Shown: piece after piece, positions 18,145 through 27,289 of the stretch | How the letters are laid out: the number at the start of each line of letters is the position of its first letter | Position numbering within the stretch: the stretch's first letter is position 1 | DNA from: Bradyrhizobium sp. | Lineage (GTDB): Bacteria > Pseudomonadota > Alphaproteobacteria > Rhizobiales > Xanthobacteraceae | Length of the DNA: 64,000 nucleotides | Reading direction: 5' to 3' | NCBI RefSeq assembly: GCF_022844465.1 | Contig: NZ_JALHLP010000008.1 | Location: forward strand, 1 to 64,000 | Position numbers and translations under genes: made by a program | Notes under the pieces: generated by a model | Told to the model about the DNA's origin: nothing | What the model saw: only the letters and a program-made list of their open reading frames with translations | Database searches by the model: none

Positions 18145-19827
18145 TTAAGCGGCGGCCTTCTTCTCGTCGCGCAACTCGCGGCGCAGGATCTTGCCGACAT
18201 TGGTCTTGGGCAGTTCGGTCCTGAACACGATCTGCTTGGGAACCTTGTAGGCGGTCAGCTGCGTGCCGCAGAACTTGATCACTTCCTCCGCCGTGAGGTT
18301 CGGGTCCTTCTTGACGATGAAGGCCTTCACCGCTTCGCCGGACTTGGCGTCCTGCACGCCGATGACGGCGCATTCCAGCACACCGGGATGGCTTGCGATC
18401 ACTTCCTCGATCTCGTTGGGATAGACGTTAAAGCCCGAAACCAGGATCATGTCCTTCTTTCGATCGACGATCTTGGTAAAGCCCCTGGCGTCCATGACGC
18501 CGATGTCGCCGGTGCGGAAAAAACCGTCCGCGGTCATCACGTTCGCGGTCTCGTCCGGTCTGTTCCAGTAGCCTGCCATGACCTGCGGACCCTTGGCGCA
18601 GATCTCGCCGGGTTCACCCAGCGGCACTTCGTTACCGTCGTCGTCGCGGATCGAAAGGTAGGTGGACGGTACGGGTATGCCGATCGAGCCGGAGAACTTG
18701 TCGGTGTCGGCGGGGTTGCAGGTCAGCGTCGGCGAGGTTTCGGAGAGGCCGTAGCCTTCCGACAGCGCGCAGCCGGTGACGGCAAGCCATTTCTCGGCGA
18801 CGGGTTTCTGCGTCGCCATGCCGCCGCCGAACGAGGTCTTCAGCTTGGAGAAATCGACCTTGTCGAAGCCGGGCGCGTTGAGAAGGGCGTTGTAAAGGGT
18901 GTTGACCGCCGGGAAGCTGTTGACTTGGTATTTCTGCAACTCCTTGACGAAGCCCGGGATGTCACGCGGGTTCGGAATCAGGAGATTGACGCCGCCGGCA
19001 CGTACCCCCAGCAGGAAGCAGGCCGTCAGCGCGAAGATGTGATAGAGCGGCAGTGCGCAAACAATAAAGAGCTGGTCGACATGCGGCGGCTTCTTCAGCG
19101 CCGGCTGCAGCCAGGCGTCGTTCTGCAGCACATTGGCCAGGATGTTGCGGTGGAGCAGCGTCGCGCCCTTGGACACGCCGGTGGTGCCGCCAGTGTATTG
19201 CAGGAAGGCGACGTCATTTAGCGTGAACTTGGGTTTGCTGAGCGTCATGCTGCGGCCGGCCGCCAGCGCGTCGTTGAAGCCGACCGCGCCGGGGAGCGAC
19301 CAGGCCGGCACCATCTTCTTGACCTTGCGGACCACCAGATTGACGATCACGCCCTTGAAGCCGAGCAGATCACCCATGCTGCCGACAATCACATGCTTGA
19401 CCGCGGTCTTCGCAATCACCTGCTGCACCGTGTTGGCGAAATTCTCCAGGACGATGATCGCCTCGGCGCCGGAATCCTTGAGCTGATGCTCGAGTTCGCG
19501 CGGGGTGTAGAGCGGATTGACATTCACCACCGCATAGCCAGCGCGCAGCACGGCGGCGGTCGATACCGGGTATTGCAGCACGTTCGGCATCATCAGCGCG
19601 ACGCGGGCGCCCTTCTGAAGGCCCTTGCTCTGCAGGTAAGCCCCGAGCGCGGAAGACATTTCGTCGAGGTCGCGGTAGCTGATCGACTTGTCCATGCAGA
19701 TGAACGCCTTGCGGTCGGCGAACTTCTTGAAGCTCTCCTCCAGCAGTTCGACGAGCGAGGAGTACTGGTTGACGTCGATATCGGCCGGGACGCCGGCCGG
19801 ATACTGCTTGAGCCAGATTCGCTCCAT
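18145..19827 (-). CDS. fadD: long-chain fatty-acid--CoA ligase
   Basis: A 560-residue ANL-family ligase that activates fatty acids with ATP and CoA for beta-oxidation. The P-loop-like motif is YTGGTTGVSKGA, with GYGLSETSP and GYWNRPDET further on, DRKKDMILVSGFNVYPNEIE as the hinge, and the catalytic C-terminal Lys in LPKTNVGKILRREL. N-terminal WLKQYPAGVPADIDVNQYSSLVELLEE is typical of proteobacterial FadD. First gene of a pair with the DUF924 protein. Confidence 0.92.
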   Translation of the reverse strand: MERIWLKQYPAGVPADIDVNQYSSLVELLEESFKKFADRKAFICMDKSISYRDLDEMSSALGAYLQSKGLQKGARVALMMPNVLQYPVSTAAVLRAGYAVVNVNPLYTPRELEHQLKDSGAEAIIVLENFANTVQQVIAKTAVKHVIVGSMGDLLGFKGVIVNLVVRKVKKMVPAWSLPGAVGFNDALAAGRSMTLSKPKFTLNDVAFLQYTGGTTGVSKGATLLHRNILANVLQNDAWLQPALKKPPHVDQLFIVCALPLYHIFALTACFLLGVRAGGVNLLIPNPRDIPGFVKELQKYQVNSFPAVNTLYNALLNAPGFDKVDFSKLKTSFGGGMATQKPVAEKWLAVTGCALSEGYGLSETSPTLTCNPADTDKFSGSIGIPVPSTYLSIRDDDGNEVPLGEPGEICAKGPQVMAGYWNRPDETANVMTADGFFRTGDIGVMDARGFTKIVDRKKDMILVSGFNVYPNEIEEVIASHPGVLECAVIGVQDAKSGEAVKAFIVKKDPNLTAEEVIKFCGTQLTAYKVPKQIVFRTELPKTNVGKILRRELRDEKKAAA

Positions 19828-20001
19828 GGTTTTTCCCTCTCTGGTTTATCTCCCTGTTCCTGGCCGGGAGCGCCGTTTTTTTGGACAGTATTGTGAAAGC
19901 CGCCGCGTCTGGCAAGCGGCTGCGCGCTATCGACGCATCGCCACTCCGCGATCGCTACCCCGATGGCGAAAACGTTACCCAGTCGCGCGGCTTGGCGCCG
20001 G

Positions 20002-21438
20002 TTAGCCTGCCGGCTTGGTTTCGCCCTTTGGTTTCGCGGCGGCCTTGGGTTTCGCAGGCTTGGGCATCGACTTTTCACTGGCGGGCGGCTTTTTCTCAGT
20101 CGCAGCGGCTGGTTTGGCAACGGCCGCCGGCTTGGCTGCGGCCACCGGACTGACTACGGCTGCCGGTTTGGCGTTCGCATGCTGGGTCGCGGGTAGTTTG
20201 GAGGCCGGCTTCGCGTTGGCTTCGGCCTTGGGCGCTGCTGCAGTTTCGTGCTTCTTCGCCGCGATGCGCGATTTCTTGCCGCGCTTGGCCGGCGTTTGCA
20301 ATTGGGCGTCGGCGGCGATGGCTGCGATCAGCGCGGGTCCCGACTTGGTCGGCCCGGTATAGACCAGAACAGGCTCGGAGGGCGCCGCGGCGGCAGCGAT
20401 CAGTTCCGAGGGCCTGGCCATCGGCTGCTGCAGCCCGGCAGTGAAGAACGCCACGGCCGTTTCGCCCGACGCGCCGTTGGCGGCGACGAGTTCACCATCG
20501 TCATCGCTGGCCGGCCGCTTGCGCTTGCCGCTGCACATCTCGTCGCGCAGATTGGGCGGCGAAGCGTCGACCGGAACCAGGTTGTCGACGGTGCCGAGCG
20601 CCGGGCGCAGCCAGCCGAGCCCGTTATTGCCGAAGCCGCGCTCCAGCAATTGCGCCGCGCGAACCGCACGTGCCTGCCCGGACGGGGCGCCGAGCACCAC
20701 GGCGATCAGCCGCTTGCCGTTGCGCGTCGCCGACGCGACCAGGTTGTAGCCGGAGGCGCAGATGAAGCCGGTCTTGAACCCGTCGGCGCCGGGATAGCGC
20801 CCGATCAGGCGGTTGAAGTTCTGCGTAACCCTGCGACCGTAGCGGATCGAGGGGATCTGCATGAAGTACTCGTATTCCGGCACGTCGCGAATGACGGCGC
20901 GCGCCAGCATCGCAAGATCGCGCGCCGACGTCACTTGCCCCTCCGCCGGCAGGCCATTGGGATTGACATAGGTCGTCTGCGTCATGCCGAGGCGGCGCGC
21001 GGTCTGGTTCATCATCTCCGAGAAACCTTCGACCGAACCGCCGACGCCCTCGGCGAGAACCACCGCCATGTCGTTGGCTGACTTCACCATCATCATCTTC
21101 AGCGCGTTGTCGACCGTGACCTGAATGCCGGCGCGGAAGCCCATCTTGGATGGCGCCTGCGACGCGGCGACCGGCGAAACCGTCAGCACGGTGTCGAGCG
21201 ACAGCCGCCCCTCCTTGACCGCCTTCAACGTGACGTAGGCGGTCATCACCTTGGTGATGGAAGCCGGATACCAGGGATAGGTCGCGTTCTCGGCCTGCAG
21301 CACCTTCCCCGTATCGGCTTCGACCACCAGCAGCGCTTCGGCGTGCGCAACGCGCGGCGCGGTCATGGCGGCAAGCGCCACGACCAGGCATATCCAGCTG
21401 CAAGACGGCTTGGGAAGCGACAGGCGAGGCAAATACAC
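20002..21438 (-). CDS. D-alanyl-D-alanine carboxypeptidase (PBP5/DacA family)
   Basis: A 478-residue periplasmic serine DD-carboxypeptidase starting at GTG. Signal peptide to about residue 33 (APRVAHA). Active-site motifs are complete: PASITK (Ser60, Lys63), SAN in MMVKSANDMAVV, and KTG in DGFKTGF. It trims pentapeptide stems of peptidoglycan. The last 110 residues or so are an Ala/Lys/Pro-rich low-complexity tail (AKPAAVAKPAAATEKK), unlike the membrane-anchoring helix of E. coli PBP5, and may bind envelope polymers. The tail is why the protein is longer than the family norm. Confidence 0.92.
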   Translation of the reverse strand: MYLPRLSLPKPSCSWICLVVALAAMTAPRVAHAEALLVVEADTGKVLQAENATYPWYPASITKVMTAYVTLKAVKEGRLSLDTVLTVSPVAASQAPSKMGFRAGIQVTVDNALKMMMVKSANDMAVVLAEGVGGSVEGFSEMMNQTARRLGMTQTTYVNPNGLPAEGQVTSARDLAMLARAVIRDVPEYEYFMQIPSIRYGRRVTQNFNRLIGRYPGADGFKTGFICASGYNLVASATRNGKRLIAVVLGAPSGQARAVRAAQLLERGFGNNGLGWLRPALGTVDNLVPVDASPPNLRDEMCSGKRKRPASDDDGELVAANGASGETAVAFFTAGLQQPMARPSELIAAAAAPSEPVLVYTGPTKSGPALIAAIAADAQLQTPAKRGKKSRIAAKKHETAAAPKAEANAKPASKLPATQHANAKPAAVVSPVAAAKPAAVAKPAAATEKKPPASEKSMPKPAKPKAAAKPKGETKPAG

Positions 21439-21642
21439 TTTTCCGTTCCGGTCCTTTGAGACCCGCCTCGGAAGAGGAGGTCCTGAGATCTAGCATTCGG
21501 GGTTCAAGCGTGTGCGGCGCCGTCGCTTTGCAGATGCAAACCTATACCGGCTTGCTGATTCAGAACAGAGGCCGGGCGACTCAGTGGTGGATGAAATAAG
21601 CGCAATTTGGGCATATTCCAACCCTGCGGCGCCCGCCTGGGT

Positions 21643-23433
21643 CTAATCGCTGGCCGGGTTCGCTTCGACGGGGGCGGGGGCGCCTTCATGCACCATGAAC
21701 TGGGCCTTGGCGAGTTCCGCAAAACGCCCGCCCTTGCCCACCAGTTCATCAAAAGTTCCGCTTTCGATCACGCGGCCGTGGTCGAACAGCAGGATCCGGG
21801 TGGCGTTGCGAATGGTCGAAAGCCGGTGCGCGATGACGAAGGTGGTGCGGCCCTTCATCACCTCGTCGAGCGCGGCGTTGACCTTGGCTTCGGTGACGGC
21901 GTCAAGCGCGCTGGTGGCCTCGTCGAGGATCAGTATCGGCGGGTCCTTCAATAGCGCGCGCGCGATCGACAGCCGTTGCCGCTCGCCGCCGGAAAGCATG
22001 CGGCCGCGCTCGCCGGCATGGGTTTCGAATTTCCTGTCGCTACGTTCGATGAATTCCAGCGCCTGCGCCCGCTCGGCGGCCAGCCGCAGTTCCTCGTCGG
22101 TTGCGTCAGATTTGCCGACACGCAAATTGTCGGCGATCGAGCGGTTGAACAGCAGGGCCTCCTGGAACACGACGCCTATGTTTCGCCGCAAAGCGGTGAG
22201 CTTCAGGCCGCGCACGTCCATGCCGTCGATCTTGATGATGCCCGACTGAGGGTCGAAGGCGCGGTGCAAGAGCGCTATCGCGGTCGATTTTCCGGCGCCG
22301 GTCGGGCCGACCAGCGCGATGGTCTGGCCCGGGAGGGCGGTGAACGAAAGATCCTCGACCGCTGGCCGCTTGCCGTCATAGGAAAAAGAAACGTCGGTGA
22401 ACTCGACAAGGCCGGAAAGCCGCCCGGTATCCATCGCGCCCGGCCGGTCGCGCACCGCGGGCACCGCGTCCAGCACGTCGAAGAATTCTTTCAGCCGGGG
22501 CGCCTCCATGAACACGCTGTTGATGAAGCTCACCACCTGTTCGAGCTTCTGGATCAGCATGGTTGCAAAGCTCACGAACATCACGATCTCGCCGACGGTT
22601 GTCAGGCCTTGTTCGTGCAGGATGATGCCGACAGTGAAAATCGCCAGCACGGTAATGGTTGTCGAGGCGCGGGTGATGACGGTTACCAGCGCCCACCACG
22701 ACAGCACCGGCATCTGTACCGCGAGCAGCTTGTCGGCGACGAAGCGCAGGCCCTGAACCTCGGCGTCGATCCGCACGAAGCTTTGCACCAGCGCGACATT
22801 GCCGAGCGCGTCGGAAGCGCGCGCGGACAGGTCGCTGTAATGCGCCTCCACCTCGCTTTGCATGCCGTAGGTCCTGCGCACCACCAGCGTCGTCAGCACG
22901 GTGAATACCACGCACAGCAGGAACAGCAGGATCGCCAGTCGCCAGTTGATATACAGCGCCAGCGGAAGCAGTACGACCAGCGAAAGGATCGCCGCAAAAT
23001 GCTCGCGGAAGAACCCGAGCCAGAGCCGCCACAGCGCGTCGGTGCCGTTGAGCATCACCTTCATCAGCCGGCCGGAATGGGTGCCGGTGTGGTAGGTGAG
23101 CGGAAGCTGCATGATATGCTCGAAGTATTCCGTCAGCACCGCCTGGCGCTGGCGGTGCGCCAGCTTGTCGGCATGGAGGGCGACCGCGGCGCTGCACAGG
23201 ATCGTGAACAGGCCGAATGCCACCCACGCCGCCAGCAGCGGCCAGGCCGTATTCGAGGCCAGTGGTCCGGCCTGCGGCTTGCCGGACAGCACGTCGATGA
23301 TGCGGCCGAACAGGACCGGCTCGGCGAATTGCGCGCCGGCCAGCAGCAGGTTGGCGAAAGCGAGGATCCATCCCAGCCGCGCCTCTTTGCCAAGCAGTTC
23401 GAGAACGCGGGTATAGAGGCGCAGCATGGACAT
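21643..23433 (-). CDS. ndvA: NdvA-like glucan ABC exporter (fused membrane and ATPase domains)
   Basis: A 596-residue half-transporter that acts as a homodimer: six membrane helices in the first 320 residues, then an ABC domain with Walker [10 protein letters not shown], signature [15 protein letters not shown], Walker [13 protein letters not shown] and the H-loop IAHRLST. The N-terminus ([20 protein letters not shown]) and the general sequence fit NdvA/ChvA, which exports cyclic beta-glucans to the periplasm for osmoadaptation and plant interaction. No glucan synthase is adjacent. The symbol is by resemblance. Confidence 0.85.
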   Translation of the reverse strand: MSMLRLYTRVLELLGKEARLGWILAFANLLLAGAQFAEPVLFGRIIDVLSGKPQAGPLASNTAWPLLAAWVAFGLFTILCSAAVALHADKLAHRQRQAVLTEYFEHIMQLPLTYHTGTHSGRLMKVMLNGTDALWRLWLGFFREHFAAILSLVVLLPLALYINWRLAILLFLLCVVFTVLTTLVVRRTYGMQSEVEAHYSDLSARASDALGNVALVQSFVRIDAEVQGLRFVADKLLAVQMPVLSWWALVTVITRASTTITVLAIFTVGIILHEQGLTTVGEIVMFVSFATMLIQKLEQVVSFINSVFMEAPRLKEFFDVLDAVPAVRDRPGAMDTGRLSGLVEFTDVSFSYDGKRPAVEDLSFTALPGQTIALVGPTGAGKSTAIALLHRAFDPQSGIIKIDGMDVRGLKLTALRRNIGVVFQEALLFNRSIADNLRVGKSDATDEELRLAAERAQALEFIERSDRKFETHAGERGRMLSGGERQRLSIARALLKDPPILILDEATSALDAVTEAKVNAALDEVMKGRTTFVIAHRLSTIRNATRILLFDHGRVIESGTFDELVGKGGRFAELAKAQFMVHEGAPAPVEANPASD

Positions 23434-23524
23434 CCAGGGATCGAGGAAGAGCCGTGTCGAGATCAGCCGGGACGTATTCTAATCAGGGATCGCCGTCCAG
23501 AACCAGCGCCCGCTCGAGTTTTGC

Positions 23525-24583
23525 TCAGTTGATCAGGCGGCCATTCCGCGGAGGCAGGAACTGATCGTCGAAAATGTCCGAGGCCTGCGGCCGTTTTTGA
23601 AACTTGAAATCTTCTCCGACCTGATCGATCGAGCGCTCGAACCTCGCCGGATCGATTCCGCCGATGCCGTTGCGTCTTGCCTCCGCGGTCAGGATGTTGT
23701 CGCGGAGAATGCTGCGCAGGCGTTCCAGTTCGAGATCGCGCGAGCCGCCGTCCACGCGGTTCGCAATCTCGGCGGCGGCGCGTTCGGGATTCTTCGCGGC
23801 CAACTGCAGGCCGCCGATCGTCGCCCGCACGAATGCCTTGACCGCCTCGGGCTTGGTGGCCGCCAGCTCCGGATTGACGATGACGGCGAAACCGTAGGCC
23901 TCGCAGCCATAGTCGGCGAATTTCAGCACCGCCAGATCGTCGGCCGGCACGCCGCGGTCGCGCAGGTTGATGGCCGACAGATAGGAAAATCCGGTGACAG
24001 CGTCGACTTGGCCCGCCGACAGCATCGGCTCGCGCACCGCGGCACTGATGCTGCTCTGCTTCACGCTCCGGATCTTGATGCCGTTCTGCCGCGCTATCGC
24101 CGGCCATAGCCGGATCGTCAGGTCGCCTTCAGCGACGCCCAGCGTCTTACCTTCGATATCGGACAGCGACTGCACGCCCCGGCTCTTGCGCGCGATGATG
24201 GCGTACGGCGCCTTGTTGAACAGCACGAACACCGCCTTGATCCTGGGGTCGCCCTGCTTGTCGCGCGCCCGCATCAGCGCGTTGATATCGACCAGCGCGA
24301 AATCACTGGTGCCGGCGGCGACGCGGGCGATGGCATCCGCCGATCCGCCGGCGGTGCTGGTGGTGACCAACAGCGCCTCCGCGCCGAACAAGCCATGGGC
24401 GGCCGCCATCACGAAGGGTGCGGCCGCGGCGTCGATCGGCCGGTCAAGCGAAAACTGGATTGCGAGCGGCGGCCGCGGTTCGTTCGCGGCCAAAACGGGG
24501 TTCGCGCCAAAGCCTGCAATCGCGCCAAGCCCGGTCAGGCAGGCGATGACGGCGCAGAAGGCGTTGAACCTGATTGTACGCAT
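23525..24583 (-). CDS. ABC transporter substrate-binding protein (NMT1/SsuA-like)
   Basis: A 352-residue exported binding protein (signal peptide to about residue 32, PVLAANEPR). The fold pattern PFVMAAAHGLF...TTSTAGGSADAIARVAAGTSDFALVD is that of the NMT1/ThiY/SsuA group, which bind nitrate, sulfonates, taurine or pyrimidine precursors. No permease or ATPase is next to it, so it is an orphan here. The ligand is unknown. Confidence 0.85.
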   Translation of the reverse strand: MRTIRFNAFCAVIACLTGLGAIAGFGANPVLAANEPRPPLAIQFSLDRPIDAAAAPFVMAAAHGLFGAEALLVTTSTAGGSADAIARVAAGTSDFALVDINALMRARDKQGDPRIKAVFVLFNKAPYAIIARKSRGVQSLSDIEGKTLGVAEGDLTIRLWPAIARQNGIKIRSVKQSSISAAVREPMLSAGQVDAVTGFSYLSAINLRDRGVPADDLAVLKFADYGCEAYGFAVIVNPELAATKPEAVKAFVRATIGGLQLAAKNPERAAAEIANRVDGGSRDLELERLRSILRDNILTAEARRNGIGGIDPARFERSIDQVGEDFKFQKRPQASDIFDDQFLPPRNGRLIN

Positions 24584-24749
24584 GGCGCTTCACATCAACA
24601 TCAGATGGAACAGGCTGCGTCGTCTGTGATGACGGTTTCGTGACACCATCGGCCGCAGGCCCGCGATCAGGCATTCTGCCTCATCCAGCCTGAACGGTCG
24701 ATGACTGCCACGATTTCGCCAGAGATCGTTCAGCTGCCGTTGGGTTTCG

Positions 24750-24774
24750 GGAACCTAATGTCCGACCAGTGGTT
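24750..24774 (+). promoter_or_regulatory. EcfG-type promoter, one mismatch
   Basis: GGAAC at 24750-24754, 16 bases, then GGTT at 24771-24774 against the consensus CGTT. It lies 48 bp upstream of the ATG at 24823 and on its strand. The paralogous gene at 48220 has an exact copy in a similar position, which raises the value of this weaker match. Confidence 0.5.
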
Positions 24775-24822
24775 AGCTGTCTCCTGGGCCTGTCAGGCCG
24801 GGCGACCACGGAGGATATCGGG

Positions 24823-25257
24823 ATGTTCGCGCGAAAAGGTGTGTTTTCATCGATCGGCCGGGCCAGTGCCGTGATCACGGTGGCGGCGGTGGCGCTGACG
24901 GCAGCGGCGCCGTCGATGGCCTTCGCCGGTGGCTCGTCTTCCGCAAAGGTTGTATCGGCTTCGGTTGGGTCGAGCGCCGCAACGGATATTGGCGCCCAGC
25001 GCCGGCATTACCGCGGCGGCGGACACGGTGGCGCCGCGGCCGCGGCGGCGTTTGCTGGTATCGTTGGCGTCGGGATCGCGGTCGCTGCCTCCCAGAACCG
25101 CCGTCACCACTATTATGACAGCGGCTATGGTTACTACGACGCTCCACCGGCCTATTATGGTGGTGGCCCGGTCTATTACGGTAGCCCTGGCTACCACGGC
25201 GGCTATCATCGGTCGGGTGTGCCGCATTTTCGTGGGCATCCGCTCGCTGGCTGGTAA
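24823..25257 (+). CDS. small exported Gly/Tyr/His-rich protein
   Basis: About 144 residues from ATG 24823 (GGAGG eight bases upstream). A long signal region ends near APSMAFAGG. The mature N-terminus SSAKVVSASVGSSAATDIGAQRRH is shared in pattern with the protein at 48220 (KARVTSANVAESSTDISAGRRH), so they are paralogues. A hydrophobic segment (AAAAAAFAGIVGVGIAVAA) may anchor it, followed by a Tyr/Gly/His tail. Envelope location is likely; function unknown. It ends in a strong terminator. Confidence 0.75.
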   Translation: MFARKGVFSSIGRASAVITVAAVALTAAAPSMAFAGGSSSAKVVSASVGSSAATDIGAQRRHYRGGGHGGAAAAAAFAGIVGVGIAVAASQNRRHHYYDSGYGYYDAPPAYYGGGPVYYGSPGYHGGYHRSGVPHFRGHPLAGW

Positions 25258-25285
25258 TCGCTGATATCCTTATGGTTAACTGATG

Positions 25286-25319
25286 AATCCACCGGCCGGC
25301 CTGGCCGGTGGATTTTTTA
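25286..25319 (+). terminator. rho-independent terminator
   Basis: A stem of 12 bp (aatccaccggcc / ggccggtggatt) with a five-base loop followed directly by a T-run (ttttttaa). It ends the transcript of the 24823 gene and insulates the HisE-like gene downstream. Confidence 0.85.
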
Positions 25320-25376
25320 ACAATTGTGGCGCCGGCCGTTAACACGCCGGCGATGGCTTTACGCTAGGTTTGGCGA

Positions 25377-25832
25377 ATGAGTGATTCGCTCGAACGGCTT
25401 CATCAGGCTGTTATCGCGGCCAAAGATCTCGATCCGGCCATTTCGCGCACGGCCCGGCTGTTTCAGCGCGGCCCATCCCGGATGGCGAGGAAGCTGGCCG
25501 AGGAAGCGATCGAAGTCGTGATCGACGCCGTGAATGGCAACGCCGACGCCGTGGTCCGCGAGAGTGCCGATCTGCTCTACAACCTGACCGTTCTATGGGT
25601 GGCGGCCGGCGTGAAGCCGCAGGACGTCTGGCGCGAGATGGAACGCCGCGAGGATCTGCTTGGTATCGCCGAGAAGATGCCCAAATCAGCGGCCAAGCTG
25701 GCGGTCAAAATGCAAGAATCCGTTGCGAAGAAGGTGGCGCCGGTCAATTCACGTACCGCCGTCGCAAGCTCGCCTGCGATCGGGCGACGAATTGTCGCGC
25801 TCGACGGCCGGGGCCTTCGCAAGCGGCACTGA
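25377..25832 (+). CDS. HisE-like phosphoribosyl-ATP pyrophosphohydrolase
   Basis: A 151-residue protein with the all-alpha NTP-pyrophosphatase fold: RMARKLAEEAIEVVIDA and ESADLLYNLTVLW carry the paired acidic EExxE and ExxD metal ligands of HisE. HisE hydrolyses phosphoribosyl-ATP in histidine synthesis. No other his gene is nearby and about 50 basic residues follow the core (usual length about 107), so this may be a second copy or a house-cleaning enzyme rather than the pathway enzyme. Confidence 0.8.
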   Translation: MSDSLERLHQAVIAAKDLDPAISRTARLFQRGPSRMARKLAEEAIEVVIDAVNGNADAVVRESADLLYNLTVLWVAAGVKPQDVWREMERREDLLGIAEKMPKSAAKLAVKMQESVAKKVAPVNSRTAVASSPAIGRRIVALDGRGLRKRH

Positions 25833-25876
25833 TTTGCCCGATTTCGCGCGTTTTCCGGCATGGACAAATCGGCGCC

Positions 25877-26476
25877 ATGATGGTTCATGCGGCGATGCTG
25901 AAACGGACCTACGACTGGTTTATCAACGCGGCTGACAAGCCCTACGCGCTTTGGATCTTGGCGGCGGTGTCCTTCGCGGAAAGCTCTTTTTTCCCGATAC
26001 CACCCGATGTCATGCTGCTGCCGATGTCGTTGGCACGGCCGAAGAAGGCATGGTGGTTCGCCACCGTATGCACGGTCGCGTCCGTCGCCGGCGGCGTGGT
26101 CGGTTATGCGATCGGCGCGCTGCTGTATGACTCGGTCGGGCACTGGCTCATCACCGTCTACGGGCTCAGCGACAAGGTCGAGACCTTCCGGGCGTCCTAT
26201 GCCGAATGGGGCGCGGTGATCATCCTGTTGAAGGGGCTGACACCCATTCCCTACAAGCTCGTGACCATCACATCCGGATTCGCCGGCTACAATATCTGGC
26301 TCTTCATCCTGTGCTCGATCGTGGCGCGCGGCGGGCGCTTCTTCGTGGTCGCGGTTCTGCTCAACCGCTACGGCGATCCGATACGGGCGGAGCTGGAAAA
26401 ACGGCTGGGCCTGTGGGTCGCGATCGGGGCCGTCGTTCTGGTGCTGGGCTTCGTCGCTGCGTTCAAGCTGATCTAG
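25877..26476 (+). CDS. DedA/VTT-family membrane protein (YqaA-like)
   Basis: About 199 residues from ATG 25877 (ATG 25880 and 25895 are alternatives). A polytopic inner-membrane protein with the VTT/SNARE-associated core: FAESSFFPIPPDVMLLPM, then LLKGLTPIPYKLVTITSGFAG and a conserved GGRFFVVAVLLNRYG. The 'E..FFPIPP' and 'R/KG.TPIPYK' motifs are typical; the family is linked to lipid scrambling and proton-coupled membrane homeostasis. Monocistronic. Confidence 0.88.
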   Translation: MMVHAAMLKRTYDWFINAADKPYALWILAAVSFAESSFFPIPPDVMLLPMSLARPKKAWWFATVCTVASVAGGVVGYAIGALLYDSVGHWLITVYGLSDKVETFRASYAEWGAVIILLKGLTPIPYKLVTITSGFAGYNIWLFILCSIVARGGRFFVVAVLLNRYGDPIRAELEKRLGLWVAIGAVVLVLGFVAAFKLI

Positions 26477-26619
26477 CGCCCGCTCCGGGCTGGCCGCAGC
26501 GCAGGGCACCGGCGCTATCGGGTTGGCTGGAAACCCGCCCGGCTCAAGAAAGCGCGCCAAATCAACATTGCAGCGCCGTTTCGATTCCATCGAAACGGAA
26601 AAAGCCCTAGGGTCGCGAC

Positions 26620-27189
26620 ATGCCCGATCGGACTTTCTATCGATTCAAGATATTCGGCATGCAGGTTGCGGTGAGCGGCCTTGTCTGGTCGATGCTGGTG
26701 ATGGCGCCGGGTTCGGCCTGGCCGCAAACGTCGGCTCAGCCCGCGCCCGGCGTGCAGGCGCCGGCGCAACCCGCGCCGCAGCAGGCCGAACCGCCGGCCC
26801 CGCCGCGCGAGGAAAATCCGGGCCTCATCAACGAAATCGGCAAGCTGTGGGAGAAGTCAAAATCGCTGTTGCCGACGCTGAAAAGCCCGAGCGAGGCCAT
26901 TGACGATCTCAACGCACGGGCAAAGGACGCCGGAGAAAGCCTGTCGAACATGGCCAAGCCTTCGATCATGGTGAGAGGCCGCATGGCTTGCCTGGTGGCG
27001 GCCAACGGCGCGCCCGATTGCAAGGCTGGCGCCGACCGGCTCTGCCAGAGCAAGGGCTACAAGGAAGGCAGCAGCCTCGACACCGACGCTGCCGAGAAAT
27101 GCTCGCCGAAGGTGTACCTGCCGGGCCACAAGCGACAGCCGGGCGATTGCAAGACCGAAAACTACGTCACCCGCGCGCTGTGTCAGTAG
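26620..27189 (+). CDS. exported protein with cysteine-rich C-terminus, unknown function
   Basis: A 189-residue protein with a signal peptide (to about residue 36, SAWPQ), a Pro/Ala-rich linker (QPAPGVQAPAQPAPQQAEPP), a helical segment and a C-terminal domain containing five cysteines (MACLV, PDCKA, RLCQS, KCSPK, GDCKT, ALCQ). Cysteines and signal peptide suggest a disulfide-bonded periplasmic protein. I do not recognise a named family. Confidence 0.7.
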   Translation: MPDRTFYRFKIFGMQVAVSGLVWSMLVMAPGSAWPQTSAQPAPGVQAPAQPAPQQAEPPAPPREENPGLINEIGKLWEKSKSLLPTLKSPSEAIDDLNARAKDAGESLSNMAKPSIMVRGRMACLVAANGAPDCKAGADRLCQSKGYKEGSSLDTDAAEKCSPKVYLPGHKRQPGDCKTENYVTRALCQ

Positions 27190-27289
27190 CCAGCGTCAAA
27201 ACGCAATACTTGACACTGGAAAGATTGCCTTGTTGGAATGACCGGCAACGCCGGGCAATGCGCTCTAATGAACTGAAGGATTGCTGCGA

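Noticed and set aside
17305..19221. 638-residue plus-strand open frame opposite peroxiredoxin, DUF924 and fadD
   Set aside because: It crosses three recognised genes on the other strand and has no domain of its own.
21976..23532. 518-residue plus-strand open frame opposite the glucan exporter
   Set aside because: Antisense to a complete ABC transporter; Gln/His/Arg-rich shadow composition.
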